Shown: positions 37,741-49,308, counted from the stretch's first letter. The stretch is 64,000 nucleotides of DNA from Epiperipatus broadwayi (GCA_028023455.1 JAQFVV010012573.1:1982815-2046814); one strand, 5' to 3'. Notes: generated from the sequence alone by a model not told the origin. Numbers and translations are program-made.

Positions 37741-39234
37741 ACAAAAGAAAATATTTTTTACAGATGGTGAAAAATGTTACTTACAAGTAGAGATTTTTTA
37801 CTTTTTTCAGTTTACATTTCATTTTAATGGTATTATAGAGCAGATATCAGGAAATGATATAACCTTGATATTGGATATTTTATTTTATTATTAAAAGTAA
37901 AAACTAGGATTTAACCTTTTTGAATTACAGAATTAAAGTATGTTAATAATTGCGATATTTTTTATATTTAATGAATGAACAATGGTTTAATATTTTATGT
38001 GCAATTATTAGTTTACTAAATAATGTTAAAAAACTTAGTAATAAAAAATAAATATTCGTCTCGTTTTGTACTGGATGGTTATCAAATAAAGAAGGTAAAT
38101 TAATTATTTTATTAAATGTTTAGATATAAAAAATACATAGATGTGGAGATACTATACAATCATAAATAGACATATTGCTTTTAATAAGTTAAAAATGGGA
38201 TAATTCATCATGATAATCATCATAATTATAGCAAAGGTATTTAATCATATATATGATTGTTATTATATCAAATTTATTGATAAAATTTCATTTAAGATTC
38301 TTAAATTATAATTAAAAAATCGTAAAACTATTCATTATGTTCTCCAAGTTTTACATCTGATAATCTTGAATCTATCACTGTAAAAAATGTCTTCCTTGGA
38401 TTAGACGAAACAAATAAAATCGAATAGACAATTGTTTACATTGTAAATATTAATCAAGGATGCAATATTGATTGTTTTTATTGAGAAGATATAATTGAAG
38501 ATAGTAAAAAATATTTTCCAAAGATGAAATTCCATCAAAAGATATTAAGTAAACAGTCTAAAATGAGATGGTATAAAAAATTATATATGTAATTCAAAAC
38601 TGTCATGTTTTGAGGCATTGGAATTCTCTTAAAGTATATTGTGATTATGAGGAAGTCTATTCACTAAATACAAAATCCTGACTTGACATCTGTTAATAAT
38701 TCTATTATTAGTCATTTAGTTAAAAGAAAACATATTTTTTATTTGACAAAGTAATAAATTGAATCTGTAGTTTTAATATCAGCATACAAAATTAAAGGCA
38801 AATTTCAATAACTGATATTACTTTAAAAGGAAAAATGGATTAAAACTGCAACGGAGATATACATTCACTGCTCATGATAATTTAAATTTTTTTTTGATGC
38901 ACTAAAGGTATAATAATTATATTAAACTCACATAGTACTCTTATGTAATCATAATAATATTTTAAATGGGTCTATATTTTGATTACTATTAGAATAATGA
39001 TAAAAATTTTAAAGTAACTACTTTTAATGATATATCTATTTTACCTATTCATTTATATTTAAATAAAAATATTCAGATTTGTCAAATTAAATAGCTTTCT
39101 GTATTTTTAAAAATTAAAACACTAAAGTTTCTGATGTGATTCCTTGAGAAGATTTGAAATAGGTAGTGATGTGTTAGTTTTAAAAATGTTGGAATGCTTT
39201 GAGGACTGTATGTACTGTTAAAAGCATACCAACA
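37741..39234. other. AT-rich sequence, unassigned
   Basis: It may include further diverged LINE sequence between the two RT relics. I find no motif that can be defended. Confidence 0.4.
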
Positions 39235-39682
39235 TTGTTACAATTTATAAAAATAAAGGGATTAGACATGATTTCAGTAATTATCAAGGGATATCTTATT
39301 CAGAAAAGTACTTTCAAGAATTTTGTAAATAAATTGTTTCCAATCATAGATTAATGATTCCTATGGACTTAATGTAATTTTAGAGACTCAAAAAGAATTA
39401 TAGACAAGAATTTTGTAGCTAAACAAATGCAGAAAAATGGATGAAAATGAGTAAGTTAATTATGTACTTTTTTAATAAAATATTTGATTTCATTAATCAA
39501 ATGTTCAAGTCTGTATCACTATTTGAATTAAATGATTGTCCATTGAAGTTTAAACATATTATACAATTTCTACATAATAAAATAAGAAAAAGTGCTATTA
39601 CTATTGGAAACAAACCTGAGTAAGGATCTGAAATGAAAATGGGTATTAAACAATGATATGTATCATATACAATTTCATTTTC
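39235..39682 (+). pseudogene. Non-LTR RT relic, left part of a split copy
   Basis: Reading across frames gives IYKNKGIRHDFSNYQGIS ('IYKNKGDR-DC-NYRGISL'), then KNYRQEFC. After that comes FFNKIFDFINQMFKSVSLFE, aligned with the 'VDLTKAFDTVNREGLW' palm motif. Next is FKHIIQFLHNKIRKSAITIG, aligned with 'FI-IIRQFHDGM-ARV', and MKMGIKQ ('NGVKQGC'). The copy stops here because of an insertion at 39694 and appears to resume at 41431. Confidence 0.7.
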
Positions 39683-39693
39683 TATTCTCATTA

Positions 39694-39898
39694 TAAATAT
39701 AAGGGATTTGAACTCAGACTTTCAAGCACCCTTTAACTATCCGCACTATCTCATGCTAATAATACATATGACCACTCACCTGCAAAAAAGATAAATAATT
39801 ACCTATTTCATGCTGAACCAGTACTCATCCCTTGGTTCAGATTATCATCTCTCCCACCCCATACACACATCCACACATATATATATATATATATATAT
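39694..39898 (-). repeat. HH1 repeat, 3' part with tRNA-like region (minus)
   Basis: It contains the B-box-like GAGTTCAAATCC (reverse complement, about 39703-39714) and the hammerhead relic. The ribozyme core reads GGGATGA in place of CTGATGA, and stem II has an unpaired change (GTACT/AGCAT). GAAA is intact. It borders the TA tract at 39876-39898. Confidence 0.75.
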
Positions 39899-39990
39899 GA
39901 CTATAGATGGCGTTATACCAAAAACACCTTCAAGTGTTTGTTTACATAAACGTCAGAGCGAATATTTCACTATCTCTAACTTAATTTCCA

Positions 39991-40034
39991 CCTTCATATC
40001 ATGATTTCAAGCTATTTGCTATCGTCAGTGAAGG
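39991..40034 (-). ncRNA. Type-I hammerhead ribozyme (HH2 variant, unit 1)
   Basis: On the minus strand stem I is CCTTCA with TGAAGG, the core is CTGACGA, stem II AGC-AAATA-GCT, GAAA, stem III ATC-AT-GAT, and the cut falls after A. Compared with the 28.7-kb locus, stem I has changed on both strands so that pairing is kept, and the cleavage nucleotide is A instead of C; both A and C are permitted there. Confidence 0.9.
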
Positions 40035-40391
40035 ACAGGATTAAGAAACTACATCTAAAACACAAACTCTGAGCGTTTAAGAAACAGTTTCTATTCAGCT
40101 TGCAAGCGTGAATCTTTTAGACACGTAATGTCTTCAAACTCAGCATCGCATTCCAGATAGCTACATGGGTCTGATATCAGTTCAGCATCACCACATAGTA
40201 GAAGTCTCTGCAATATATATCATTGCAAGAAAGACCTCAAAGGTACATTTATGAAAAACAAAAAACACAAGTTAAAAACTTGCATACGCTTGTATTTATG
40301 ACTATAGATGGCGTCATACCAAAAACACCTTCAAGCGTTTGTTTACATAAACGTCAGAGCGAGTATTTCACTATCTCTAACTTAATTTCCA

Positions 40392-40435
40392 CCTTCATAT
40401 CATGATTTCAAGCTATTTGCTATCGTCAGTGAAGG
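40392..40435 (-). ncRNA. Type-I hammerhead ribozyme (HH2 variant, unit 2)
   Basis: It is identical in the ribozyme segment to unit 1 of this locus, 401 bp further on. The core, GAAA and six-pair stem I are all present. Confidence 0.9.
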
Positions 40436-40792
40436 ACAGAATTAAGAAACTAGATCTAAAACGCAAACTCTGAGCGTTTAAGAAACAGTTTCTATTCAGC
40501 TTGCAAGCGTGAATCTTTTAGACACGTAATGTCTTCAAACTCAGCATCGCATGCCAGATAGCTACATGGGTCTGATATCAGTTCAGCATCACCACATAGT
40601 AGAAGTCTCTGCAATATATATCATTGCAATAAAGATCTCAAAGGTACATTTATGAAAAACAAAAAACACAAATTAAAAACTTGCATACGCTTGTATTTAT
40701 GACTATAGATGGCGTTATACCAAAAACACCTTCAAGCGTTTGTTTACATAAACGTCAGAGCGAGTATTTCACTATCTCTAACTTAATTTCCA

Positions 40793-40836
40793 CCTTCATA
40801 TCATGATTTCAAGCTATTGGCTATCGTCAGTGAAGG
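40793..40836 (-). ncRNA. Type-I hammerhead ribozyme (HH2 variant, unit 3)
   Basis: As in units 1 and 2, but with one change in the stem II loop (AAATA to CAATA), which leaves all helices and core bases intact. Confidence 0.88.
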
Positions 40837-41071
40837 ACAGGATTAAGAAACTAGATCTAAAACACAAACTCTGAGCGTTTAAGAAACAGTTTCTATTCAG
40901 CTTGCAAGCGTGAATCTTTTAGACATGTAATGTCTTCAAACTCAGCTATGTGGCATGCGATGCTGAGTTTGAAGACATTACATGTCTAAAAGATTCACGC
41001 TTGCAAGCTGAATAGAAACTGTTTCTTAAACCCTCAGAGTTTGTGTTTTAGATCTAGTTTCTTAATCCTAT

Positions 41072-41115
41072 CCTTCACTGACGATAGCAAATAGCTTGAA
41101 ATCATGATATGAAGG
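41072..41115 (+). ncRNA. Type-I hammerhead ribozyme (HH2 variant, inverted unit)
   Basis: The plus-strand copy has CCTTCA, CTGACGA, stem II, GAAA, ATCATGAT, A and TGAAGG in order. With unit 3 it forms an inverted pair around about 40946, so a read-through transcript could also fold into a long duplex. Confidence 0.88.
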
Positions 41116-41256
41116 TGGAAATTAAGTTAGAGATAGTGAAATACTCGCTCTGACGTTTATGTAAACAAACGCTTGAAGGTGTTTTTGGTATAACACCATC
41201 TATAGTCATAAATACAAGCGTATGCAAGTTTTTAACTTGTGTTTTTTGTTTTTCAT

Positions 41257-41419
41257 ATATATATATAATCAGCACTCAGTTTATACTAAAATAGCAAATC
41301 TTTATACTTTAATGGACATGCTTCAATCTACTTTACCCTCAAACTCTTCAACCATCCATACCATTAAAAATCTGATAATAGAATGTTCAAATCCCATACT
41401 GATGCCAATATTGTTATCA
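41257..41419 (-). repeat. HH1 repeat, 5' part (minus)
   Basis: It contains the reverse complement of the family block with CTGAGTGCTGAT, TTAATATAAACTGAG-like sequence and TTTTTAATGGTATGGATGG, and it ends at the 11-bp target duplication. Confidence 0.75.
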
Positions 41420-41430
41420 TATTCTCATTA

Positions 41431-42060
41431 CAATAGTCTTTATAATTTTTTCTAAACAACTTCATAAAGCATGTATCAAGATAAAGAAGTTTGGTGGGAG
41501 AAGTTTTAATTTGAGCAGATTAAAAGTAAATACAAGAATGCTTTCTTTTCTGAATTATTCTCTATTCAAATAGTCTAAGAATATATTTAAGCTTTGAATA
41601 CAAACGTATTTGTTAGCCAGTGTTGAAAGAAAAATCTTCAGCAATTCTTATTTTGGGTAATTATCAATATGAGAATCTGAATCAATGTAAATAACATGAT
41701 AGTTTTTTAAAGACAAATTTGGACTTAGATGTTAATATTCCTATGTGCTATTTCTGCTTATGGCAAGTTTTAACATCTTACCATGGTAATATAACTTCTG
41801 CACCAAAATTAGTTATATATAAAACTGCAAGCCATCATGGACAAGTGAATCCAATAAATGATAACAGACTTTCTACAAAAAGTACTTTATGGTAAACATG
41901 ATTATGATTTTTATTGAAAAAGTAGAACTCATTGACATTATAAAGGTCATATCAAAGACAGTCTAAAGAGTTATGTGCTTTCATTGGAAAAAATGGCTGA
42001 AAATGTAATACAAAGAACTACTAATAAATAATATGTTGAGTCTTAAAGAAAGGAAAGTTT
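41431..42060 (+). pseudogene. Non-LTR RT relic, right part of the split copy
   Basis: It resumes with GGRSFNLSRLKVNTRML, which matches the 'DGSLFNLRRLKAKTKV' block found after the palm in this RT type. After a long decayed stretch comes GHIKDSLKSYVLSLEKMAEN near 41945-42005, matching the usual 'GGQKKRFKDTLKSSL' C-terminal block. The YADD motif is not readable. Order and spacing support one element interrupted by the HH1/HH2 insertion. Confidence 0.65.
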
Positions 42061-42751
42061 TCTATGAAAGTTAAGTAAGATCAATACAAAATATTAAATA
42101 AAGCATGTTATATGTATGTGTGTGTGTGTGTGGTGACATATTTGCCACTCACTGATTGGTTTATATAAAATTATTCAAAACTCATCTGGGAATATTACTA
42201 TTATTATTGTCATCATTATTATTGTCTTGATATTTTTTTAATTTGGATTTGGAATGACCATATTCCTTTGTAATGGGTGCTTCTTCTTATGATTTGTAGT
42301 TCATTAGTTGGCATTTAGATGCATTATAAAACTCATCTTTAATTTTTTTTCTTTTCCTGTTTTTTTAAAAATGGCTATGCTTATTTACAAGTTGGTAAAA
42401 TCATAATATTGACAATAATTAACAATAATATTAATATTAATAATAGTAATATCACTATAATTTTATATATGTAATTAATAAACATTTAAACAGTAGAAAA
42501 AATAAAAAAAATAGAATGATTACTTTTTTTGGTAGACATATGATATTGGAGCACTAAAAGTAATAACTTTAGAATTGATTCAGAAATCTTTAGCTTTTAA
42601 ATCTGTTACTCTATCACTCAAGACAATACTAACATTTTAAATAACTTTAATTGTTTAACCACATTTTTTTTTTGATAATTTAAAAATATTAAATTTATTA
42701 AGCGCAAGCAGATGATATAATAATAACATGAAAGGCTAAAACTTTTGACAG
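42061..42751. other. AT-rich spacer with a short GT run
   Basis: Only a (TG)n microsatellite at 42115-42131 is noted. Confidence 0.5.
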
Positions 42752-43118
42752 ATGTGCCTTAAAAATGCTTATGTGACAGCCAATCAGATGTAATAATGAC
42801 TGTACATGGAACTCTCAATTCAAAAATACAAGCCAGAAATACGAGAAAAAGATGAAACCACCTTCTTCTCTATTTAAATTTATATATAAATAAGCCAGAC
42901 TCAAGCATTCTGAACTAAGAACATGAAGCTTAAAACACCTTCACATTTAATTCATTAAATGCTTGAGTCTGGTTTATTTATATATAAATTTAAGTAGAGA
43001 AGAAGGTGGGTTCCATTTTTTTCTCATATTTCTGGCTTGTGTTTTTGAATTGAGAGTTTCACATGGAGTCATTATTACATCTGATTGGCTGTCACATAAG
43101 CATTTTTAAGGTGCATCA
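42752..43118. mobile_element. Foldback MITE, arms about 160 bp
   Basis: The left arm (about 42752-42912) and the reverse complement of the right arm (about 42955-43118) are nearly identical, sharing CCTTAAAAATGCTTATGTGA, CAGCCAATCAGATGTAATAA and TTCTTCTCTATTTAAATTTA with few differences. The loop is about 40 bp. There is no coding capacity. An end fragment of the same family lies at 22432-22500, so it is dispersed. Transposon superfamily and target duplication were not determined. Confidence 0.85.
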
Positions 43119-43289
43119 GCCTTTGGTAATTTAGTAAATAAAGTAAAACTTTCAAACCATTTTACTTAGTCTAGGAATGAAGAAAGTTATGTGCAAATCA
43201 AATAACTAAAATCTTGATGTAAATTTGAACATTGATATTTACAGTTCTTATTTTATATTAATTTTTCATATCTGTTTGAAAAATATAAA

Positions 43290-43398
43290 TAAATGGATAG
43301 ATAGATAGTCAGATAAAGAATCAGACAGACAGAAAGATATATAGATAGATGGATGGATAGATAGATAGGTAGGTAAATAGATAGACATACAGATAAAC
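43290..43398 (+). repeat. Imperfect GATA/GACA/GGTA tetranucleotide array
   Basis: About 110 bp of mixed GATA, CAGA, GGAT and GGTA repeats. The motifs are the complements of those in the 33.6-34.5 kb array. Confidence 0.85.
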
Positions 43399-44199
43399 TG
43401 ATTAGTTATCAACTATTTTTGGACAGAGTTGCAGATTATTTATAAGAATAAAGATTAGTAAGGGATAGACCTGGTTAATATTTTTACTACATTACTAGAT
43501 CCTCTTTGTTATCATTTTGAAATGTAAGCAAGCAATTTTGGATACCACATGAATCAATTCTAACAATTAATTCCATCCCCTTACATATTTTTTTTATCAT
43601 ATAAATTGTCTTTTAATAAAAAAAACTTAAAAGAATATTTGACATTGAAACAGTAAAATTCGCATTCGAATCTTAAGTTTCACCTTTTCTATCGTCTCTC
43701 ACACACCACTCTATCCTACCCAAATTTAAACTTTTTTGGTATCGAATTGTGTGTATAGCAATATTAAAAATGAATAAATATATGTAAAATCCACCATAAA
43801 CACACACACGTTTCGATAACAAATTTAAAGCAATAGATAAAAATAATTAATGTAATTTGTATTTTTTTTAGTATATAAAAATATATAATTTTAACCAATT
43901 ATTTTAAATTATAAAGTTCGTTATTTATTGCTTTGTTTAAATTTCATTTAAAAATAATTTTAGAAATCTGATGTAATAGTGGTCGTGAGAGATAATAGAT
44001 TAATTAAAAAGAAAAATTTCCTAAAATCTATTTATCAAAAATGTAAATGTAAAATTAAATGTGAACAATAGTAAAGCAGCTTTCTATATAAATTAAACAT
44101 ATAAGAATGTATTGACTATCCTCGGGGCAAATGATTGAATCCAAAAATAAATATAACAAAAAGTAAAAGATAAGATCAAGAAAGGGGAACATTTTAAAC
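43399..44199. other. AT-rich spacer
   Basis: No recognised feature. Confidence 0.5.
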
Positions 44200-46150
44200 T
44201 TTCTGGGAACTTTCAGTTTAACTTTAGCTTTGCTCTCGATCAGAGAGAGTCTCCAGATATATAAATTAAGTTACCTACCACAATATGTGTGAGTAGAAAG
44301 CGCTAAAGACTATTCTCCCCAGAGATGGTCAATTATCTGCCATGAACCTACGCCCGTGTCTTCCATAAAATCAACCAAAAGGATCTGCTGCCCACAATCA
44401 GAAAGCTGCTGCTGCTATTCAAATAACTAAATCACCTAAATGCTGGAAAGAACTGCTACTGCTTGGAATCATGAACAATTTGCTATTGACCACTGATTTG
44501 GAAAACTTTTCATAAAACAGGTACCTGTAATACCCAAGCTCTAGAGTACTCTACTAATATCATGCTATAGCTCATTCTTTATATAACTTATAAACTGTAA
44601 AATTCTCATTTGCAAAACTATAATTTGTAAAATTGAATTTAATTAATTTCTTCTGTAAATTTCTTTAATAATCTAGCTTGCCTAATTCTATCTTTCTTGG
44701 GTACATATTTCTAAAATTTACATTTTATTATCTAATTATAGCATGCTCAAAATTTTCTTAGTATAAATCTATGACTTCTTGAAACAGTGGATATGTGTCA
44801 AATCTTCATTAATATTTATTTCCATAAACAACTTAATATTTTTATGTAAATAAATCATTTTTTTTTATATTAATATTTTTATATAAATCGACACGTATTC
44901 AATGCTTCATTTATTGTAATGCAGGAGTCTACTACTTAACAAATGACTGACATATTAGTCATTAATACCCACTTAGATACCTATTGTTTTTATATTTTAT
45001 TAATTTTTTTAAGTAATAATTCCATTAATTACATTTCTTTGAGAGTCGCAAACGTTCTTTATTAAATGTTGATAATGTAGAGCCGAGTTATACAAATATA
45101 TTTCAATCTTAGAAGAATAGTCCATAAATTATACATGTGTTATGTTTTAGAGATGCGATGACCTATTAGAAGCCTTGGATACTCCGGATTCTTTAGGATT
45201 TAAATATCCCAGTCATCCTACACAAGTGAACTAATAAATGTTCCATAGGGCTTGACAAACATCATGCAGCCAAGAAGCAATTGGGGCACAAACTACTTGC
45301 CCTTGGTTATGCTTATGTGACACCTTATCTCTTTGGGCCTACGGAAAATGCCAACCCGTTGTTCTAAACTCATCCACGGCTTCGCAGTTTCAATATACTG
45401 CCACCCTTATATGGCTTTCTAGACATACCACGTGTTTCTTCGTATTAACTTTATTATTCAATGTATAACTCTGTCTCTGCATTAGTGACATAAACTCACT
45501 CTCAAATAAATATTTGCCCATAGTAATTTCTAAATATCTTATTTAATTAAATAAATATATGTCCGCCACTACTATTATAAATCCTAATTTAGACTCTTGC
45601 ATTGCAAAGATATAAATCTCGAAGGCATGCTCTTGAAATACTTGCTCAAGAATTTAGGCAGCTAGATTATGTCAGCTATATAAATAAATGTATCTCTCTA
45701 ATATCTAACAGTAACGGAAAATCCCGCTACTGATATTTTAAATCTTACCAAATATTATTAGTTAAATGATTTATTATTCAAATGTTTTAAATAAATAATT
45801 TCAAACTATATGTCTGCCATTACATCTTTATTTATTCGATACCCATTTCATATAATATTTCCTCGATTCTTTAAAATATAAATATTTAATATTAGTGTTA
45901 TTATTGGCTAACTCGAAATAAAATTCCTGATTCTCTTGCATCTCCCTGATCACCATGCCTAAAGAAGTATTTACTAATGTAGCATCAGCTTCATTGTTTC
46001 GTAGATTGTATTGTGGAACTGATAAACTATGTTCGAACTCAGTACTATGGGTAGCTTCACTATCTAGATAATGCTGCAGTTCTGTGTGGTGGTCGAATTC
46101 TGTACTATGTTAATGACTCACACGTTTCTGACCGTTACAACATAAGTATA
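44200..46150. other. Less AT-rich block, possible LTR or TE remnant
   Basis: GC content rises here, with segments such as GAACCTACGCCCGTGTCTTC (44343) and CTTTGGGCCTACGGAAAATG (45330). It includes a CTCTC-GATCA-GAGAG hairpin followed by a TATA-like ATATATAAAT (44235-44270). The far end GGTCAGAAACGTGTGAG (minus, near 46130) preceded by TGTTGTAAC looks like the start of an LTR read on the minus strand. There is no open frame and no second LTR was found. The identity stays open. Confidence 0.3.
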
Positions 46151-48224
46151 CAAATCATTAATTATTTTTAATCTATTTTATATTTATACTTTATGCAAAT
46201 GTAAAATTGTTTACTTACAAAAAAATCTATTTTATATTTATATACTATGCAAATATAAAATTATTTACATGTAAAAAAAATTTTTTTTTCTTTCTTTTTT
46301 GAACATAAAACTTTGGAACTGATAATTTCTAAATCTTTTTTTCACTGACCAAAAAGCAATGATCTGAGACCAGAGCCCAATGTACAAATATATATCAAAC
46401 TATACAACTTTAAGTGGCACTAGAAAACAGCACTGAACTTAAAACTTGATAAGAATCCTTCCCAAATACTGCATTTTAGCTTTATCAGATTCAACTGGAT
46501 CAGCATTCATGCACCCACTGAAATAACTGTTTATGTTACATGTATATACTTTATTACTTTATATTAAAATTATATTTATATACTTATATTTGTATAGTGA
46601 TAATTAACAGTGATGTCATACTTAAATGTTTTGCTTCTAAATTATCATCTATATTCATCAAATTATGATTAGGCAAGAAAAAATAAATCCTCAAAATATA
46701 TAAAAATTAAAAAAAAAATTGAAAAGATAATAAGCAAGTTACTTGGTAATAAAGAATTTTGTAATGGTAAAATATTCTTGAGTTTGCTTTTGTAATTGAG
46801 TGAAAATGTAGACTTTTATGAAAAAAAATGATGTCTTGCTTGCAAATGGTTTCTGATCGATAATTATGTAACTGCTAAACTTCATTTTTGATTAATTTTC
46901 TTAAATATTGTTCATCATATTATGCAAGCAATTATTCACTCCTAAACTCATTGATTTTTTCACACTTTATAACTTCTTCTGTTCATAATTAGTTTTTTTA
47001 AATCCTTTTATCTGTATTTTTTATTATTATTGTCTTCTTTTTATTTTCTCTTTTTTTCTATTTGTTTTGATCACTATTTTTATTAATGTCTTATAACAAA
47101 TATCTATATTAGGAAAAATTATACAGGATAACATTGGAAACAGTTGATTATAATTGCATTAACATCATCCATCATTTAGTAGAAGAAAATAATCTAGGCT
47201 ACTATTGGATAATTTAATGTTGGATTCAAAACTTCCATAAATTTAACTAAGCTAATTAACAATATGAAAAATAAAATTTTAATATTGGGCTGATCCAATG
47301 TGGTCTAGGCTCTAAGCTACAGCCAAAAATGGTGACACTAGGTTAAATCTTAGAACCAGAATGACTCAATACTCATTAATGATAAGAAATCTAAGATTAA
47401 GCCTAAAACATTTAATTCATTCATCTTTCTCAATAATGAGAGAGAACCTTGTCACAATGAAGCAAGAAATGATTGCAAGTACAAAATAAATGAGGTGTGA
47501 TTCATTATTCAAAATGAATATGTAATGAATCAAAAAAGAAATAGTATTCAAATTAGCAAAAAAATAAATAATATTCTTAGCAAATTTGCCATGATTATGT
47601 TGTGAAAACATGAAAAGTATACTTGGTAAAATTATATTATTAAAAAAAGTATATATAAACTCTGTATAAATATTATTTTACATTAATACATTAAAAATTT
47701 TATTAATGGGTAGATTGACAATTATATAGCTTTAAAGAATGACTTGATTTGAAAATATCTTTATATGTAAAATAATAATAATTGGGCCAAAAATCTAAAA
47801 AGACTGGTGTATTTGCCTAATTCAGTTAGCTTTTTTCCTCTTCTATTAAAAAAATAATAATTAAAAAGTTTAGAGCTTGAGATTTCATAAAAAGTTCAGC
47901 ACAGGAAGTGACAGATGGAGACACAATCTATGAATCTGTTTCATAATCATTATTATATTACTATACTAAACCACATAGACTTTTCTTCTATTCAATCTTC
48001 ATCATTTAATTTCACTTGTTTTATATTAGAATCTTATCTTGTAATATATTTGTTCTACCTTTTAAGCTTTGCAATCTCTTTTTTTGTTTTTGAATTATTT
48101 ATATTCTTGATCTACATAAAAATATATCACAAACCAAAAGATTTTATATTTTTGTTTCATAACTAATTTCAAAATGTTATAGATTTTGCTCATAATATTA
48201 TTTACTTATTTATAAAATGGGTGG
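46151..48224. other. AT-rich sequence, nothing recognised
   Basis: Short ORFs (for example 47417-47611 minus and 47915-48166 plus) have AT-driven hydrophobic composition and no recognisable domain. Confidence 0.5.
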
Positions 48225-48490
48225 TTGAAGAGTTGTGGGATGGAGTGGATTAAAGCCTGTCCATTAAAGTATGAAGATTGGCTATCTTAATATAGGCTGA
48301 GCAGTGATTGCATATCTGTGTGGAGATGATAATCTGGATCAACTGACGAGTGCTGGTTTAGCATGAAATGTGTATATTGGTGATTGTTTATCTTTTAAAC
48401 ATCTGTATGATCAAGTATGACTGCAGTATGAGATAGCTTGGATAGTTGAGGGTTGTGTAAAATTCTGAGTTCAGATATTGAAGTGCAGAT
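48225..48490 (+). repeat. HH1 repeat, single partial unit (plus)
   Basis: It holds the GGTGGTTGAAGAGTTG and AAGCCTGTCCATTAAAGTATG blocks, the hammerhead, and a decayed tRNA-like region ending with CTGAGTTCAGAT. No tandem partner is present. Confidence 0.75.
48326..48390 (+). ncRNA. Type-I hammerhead ribozyme (HH1), core intact
   Basis: The core CTGACGA (48343-48349) is followed by stem II GTGCT-GGTTT-AGCAT (48350-48364) and GAAA (48365-48368). Stem I pairs TCAA with TTGG (with one G-U), and stem III is weaker than the consensus. The second core nucleotide variant (C in CTGACGA, T elsewhere) is at the freely variable position. It is predicted to be able to fold; activity is uncertain. Confidence 0.7.
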
Positions 48491-49154
48491 ATGAAAAAGC
48501 CTGTACTGTAGAAAAAATTCATATGTTATTTAGATATTGCAATTTACTAATCTCTGCAGCACAATAATTAGTTAAGTATATTAGCTTTACTGACTAGTCT
48601 TTTGTATTTTTTATGATGTAGATCTTCATTCTCTCAAAATTATACAAATTCAATTAAATAGAAAATACAATGAAAAATGGCTAGCATAATAGCAAATAGA
48701 TAAATTCATAAATGAATATTTCATAAAAGATGCTTGTAAATATTGTGCTGAATCACATATATTGAAAATATTTTTAATTTTGTAAAATAAAATTTAAAAA
48801 AAAATACAAATTTTGTGAATTAATTTATTTCAAATAAAAATTTCATATTTATTTATTTTAATATTTTATTCATATTAACCATATCTATTTTAGTTTTTTT
48901 TGGTAAAGGGAACTCACCACTATTTTGTAGATAGACACTGGATGATCTAAGTTCAGCAATCATTTAATTTTGCTGGTCATCAACAAGAATGAGTTTGATT
49001 AGAGAAAAACAAAGTGCTATAATCATATATTTTTTTAAAATTTGGTTGTAGAGACATCTATTACATTATTTCACTAACTTGTTCCTTTTTTAAATTTAAT
49101 TGTTGCTAATTTTCTTCTTTTCTGAGCCAAGGAAATATCTGGTGATATGAAAAT
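48491..49154. other. AT-rich spacer
   Basis: No recognised feature. Confidence 0.5.
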
Positions 49155-49308
49155 ATACAGAAAAGATAATTTTTTAATAATATTTAGCTTTATTACTGCC
49201 TAGCATGCTTTCAATATACTTTTACAATATCATATATATTGAAAGCATACTAGACACTAATAAAGCTAAATATGATTAAAAAACTATCTTTTCTGTGTGT
49301 ATATTTTT
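49155..49308. repeat. Hairpin element, arms about 65-70 bp
   Basis: ACAGAAAAGATA...GCATGCTTTCAATATA on the left is matched in reverse complement by TATTGAAAGCATAC...TATCTTTTCTGT on the right, with a loop of about 14 bp. It resembles a short MITE. Confidence 0.7.

Larger units (their letters stand above)
39899..41256 (-). mobile_element. HH2 retrozyme-like array, 401-bp units
   Basis: The motif ACTATAGATGGCG marks unit starts at 39900, 40301 and 40702, which gives a period of 401 bp. Two full units and a partial third lie in one orientation (ribozymes on the minus strand). At 40946 the array flips, and a fourth unit continues on the plus strand to 41256, where it ends in GTTTTTCAT next to TA repeats. 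Copies differ at a few percent of sites. This locus is clearly an older and distinct variant from the 408-bp dimer. All four units carry the hammerhead. Confidence 0.85.
39683..41430 (-). mobile_element. HH1 insertion carrying nested HH2 units
   Basis: The RT relic is interrupted between two copies of the 11-bp direct repeat TATTCTCATTA (39683-39693 and 41420-41430). The inserted HH1 copy is on the minus strand: its tRNA-like end with GGATTTGAACTC lies at about 39703-39720, its hammerhead relic at 39805-39865, and its other end (CATCCATACCATTAAAAATC...) at 41257-41419. In its TA tract sit the HH2 units (39899-41256). The HH1 ends defined by the duplication are the best evidence for the limits of the HH1 unit. 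Confidence 0.8.

Noticed and set aside
47417-48166. Hydrophobic ORFs at 47.4 and 47.9 kb
   Set aside because: Their residues (F, I, L, Y, N) follow from AT-rich sequence; no domain or signal is recognisable.
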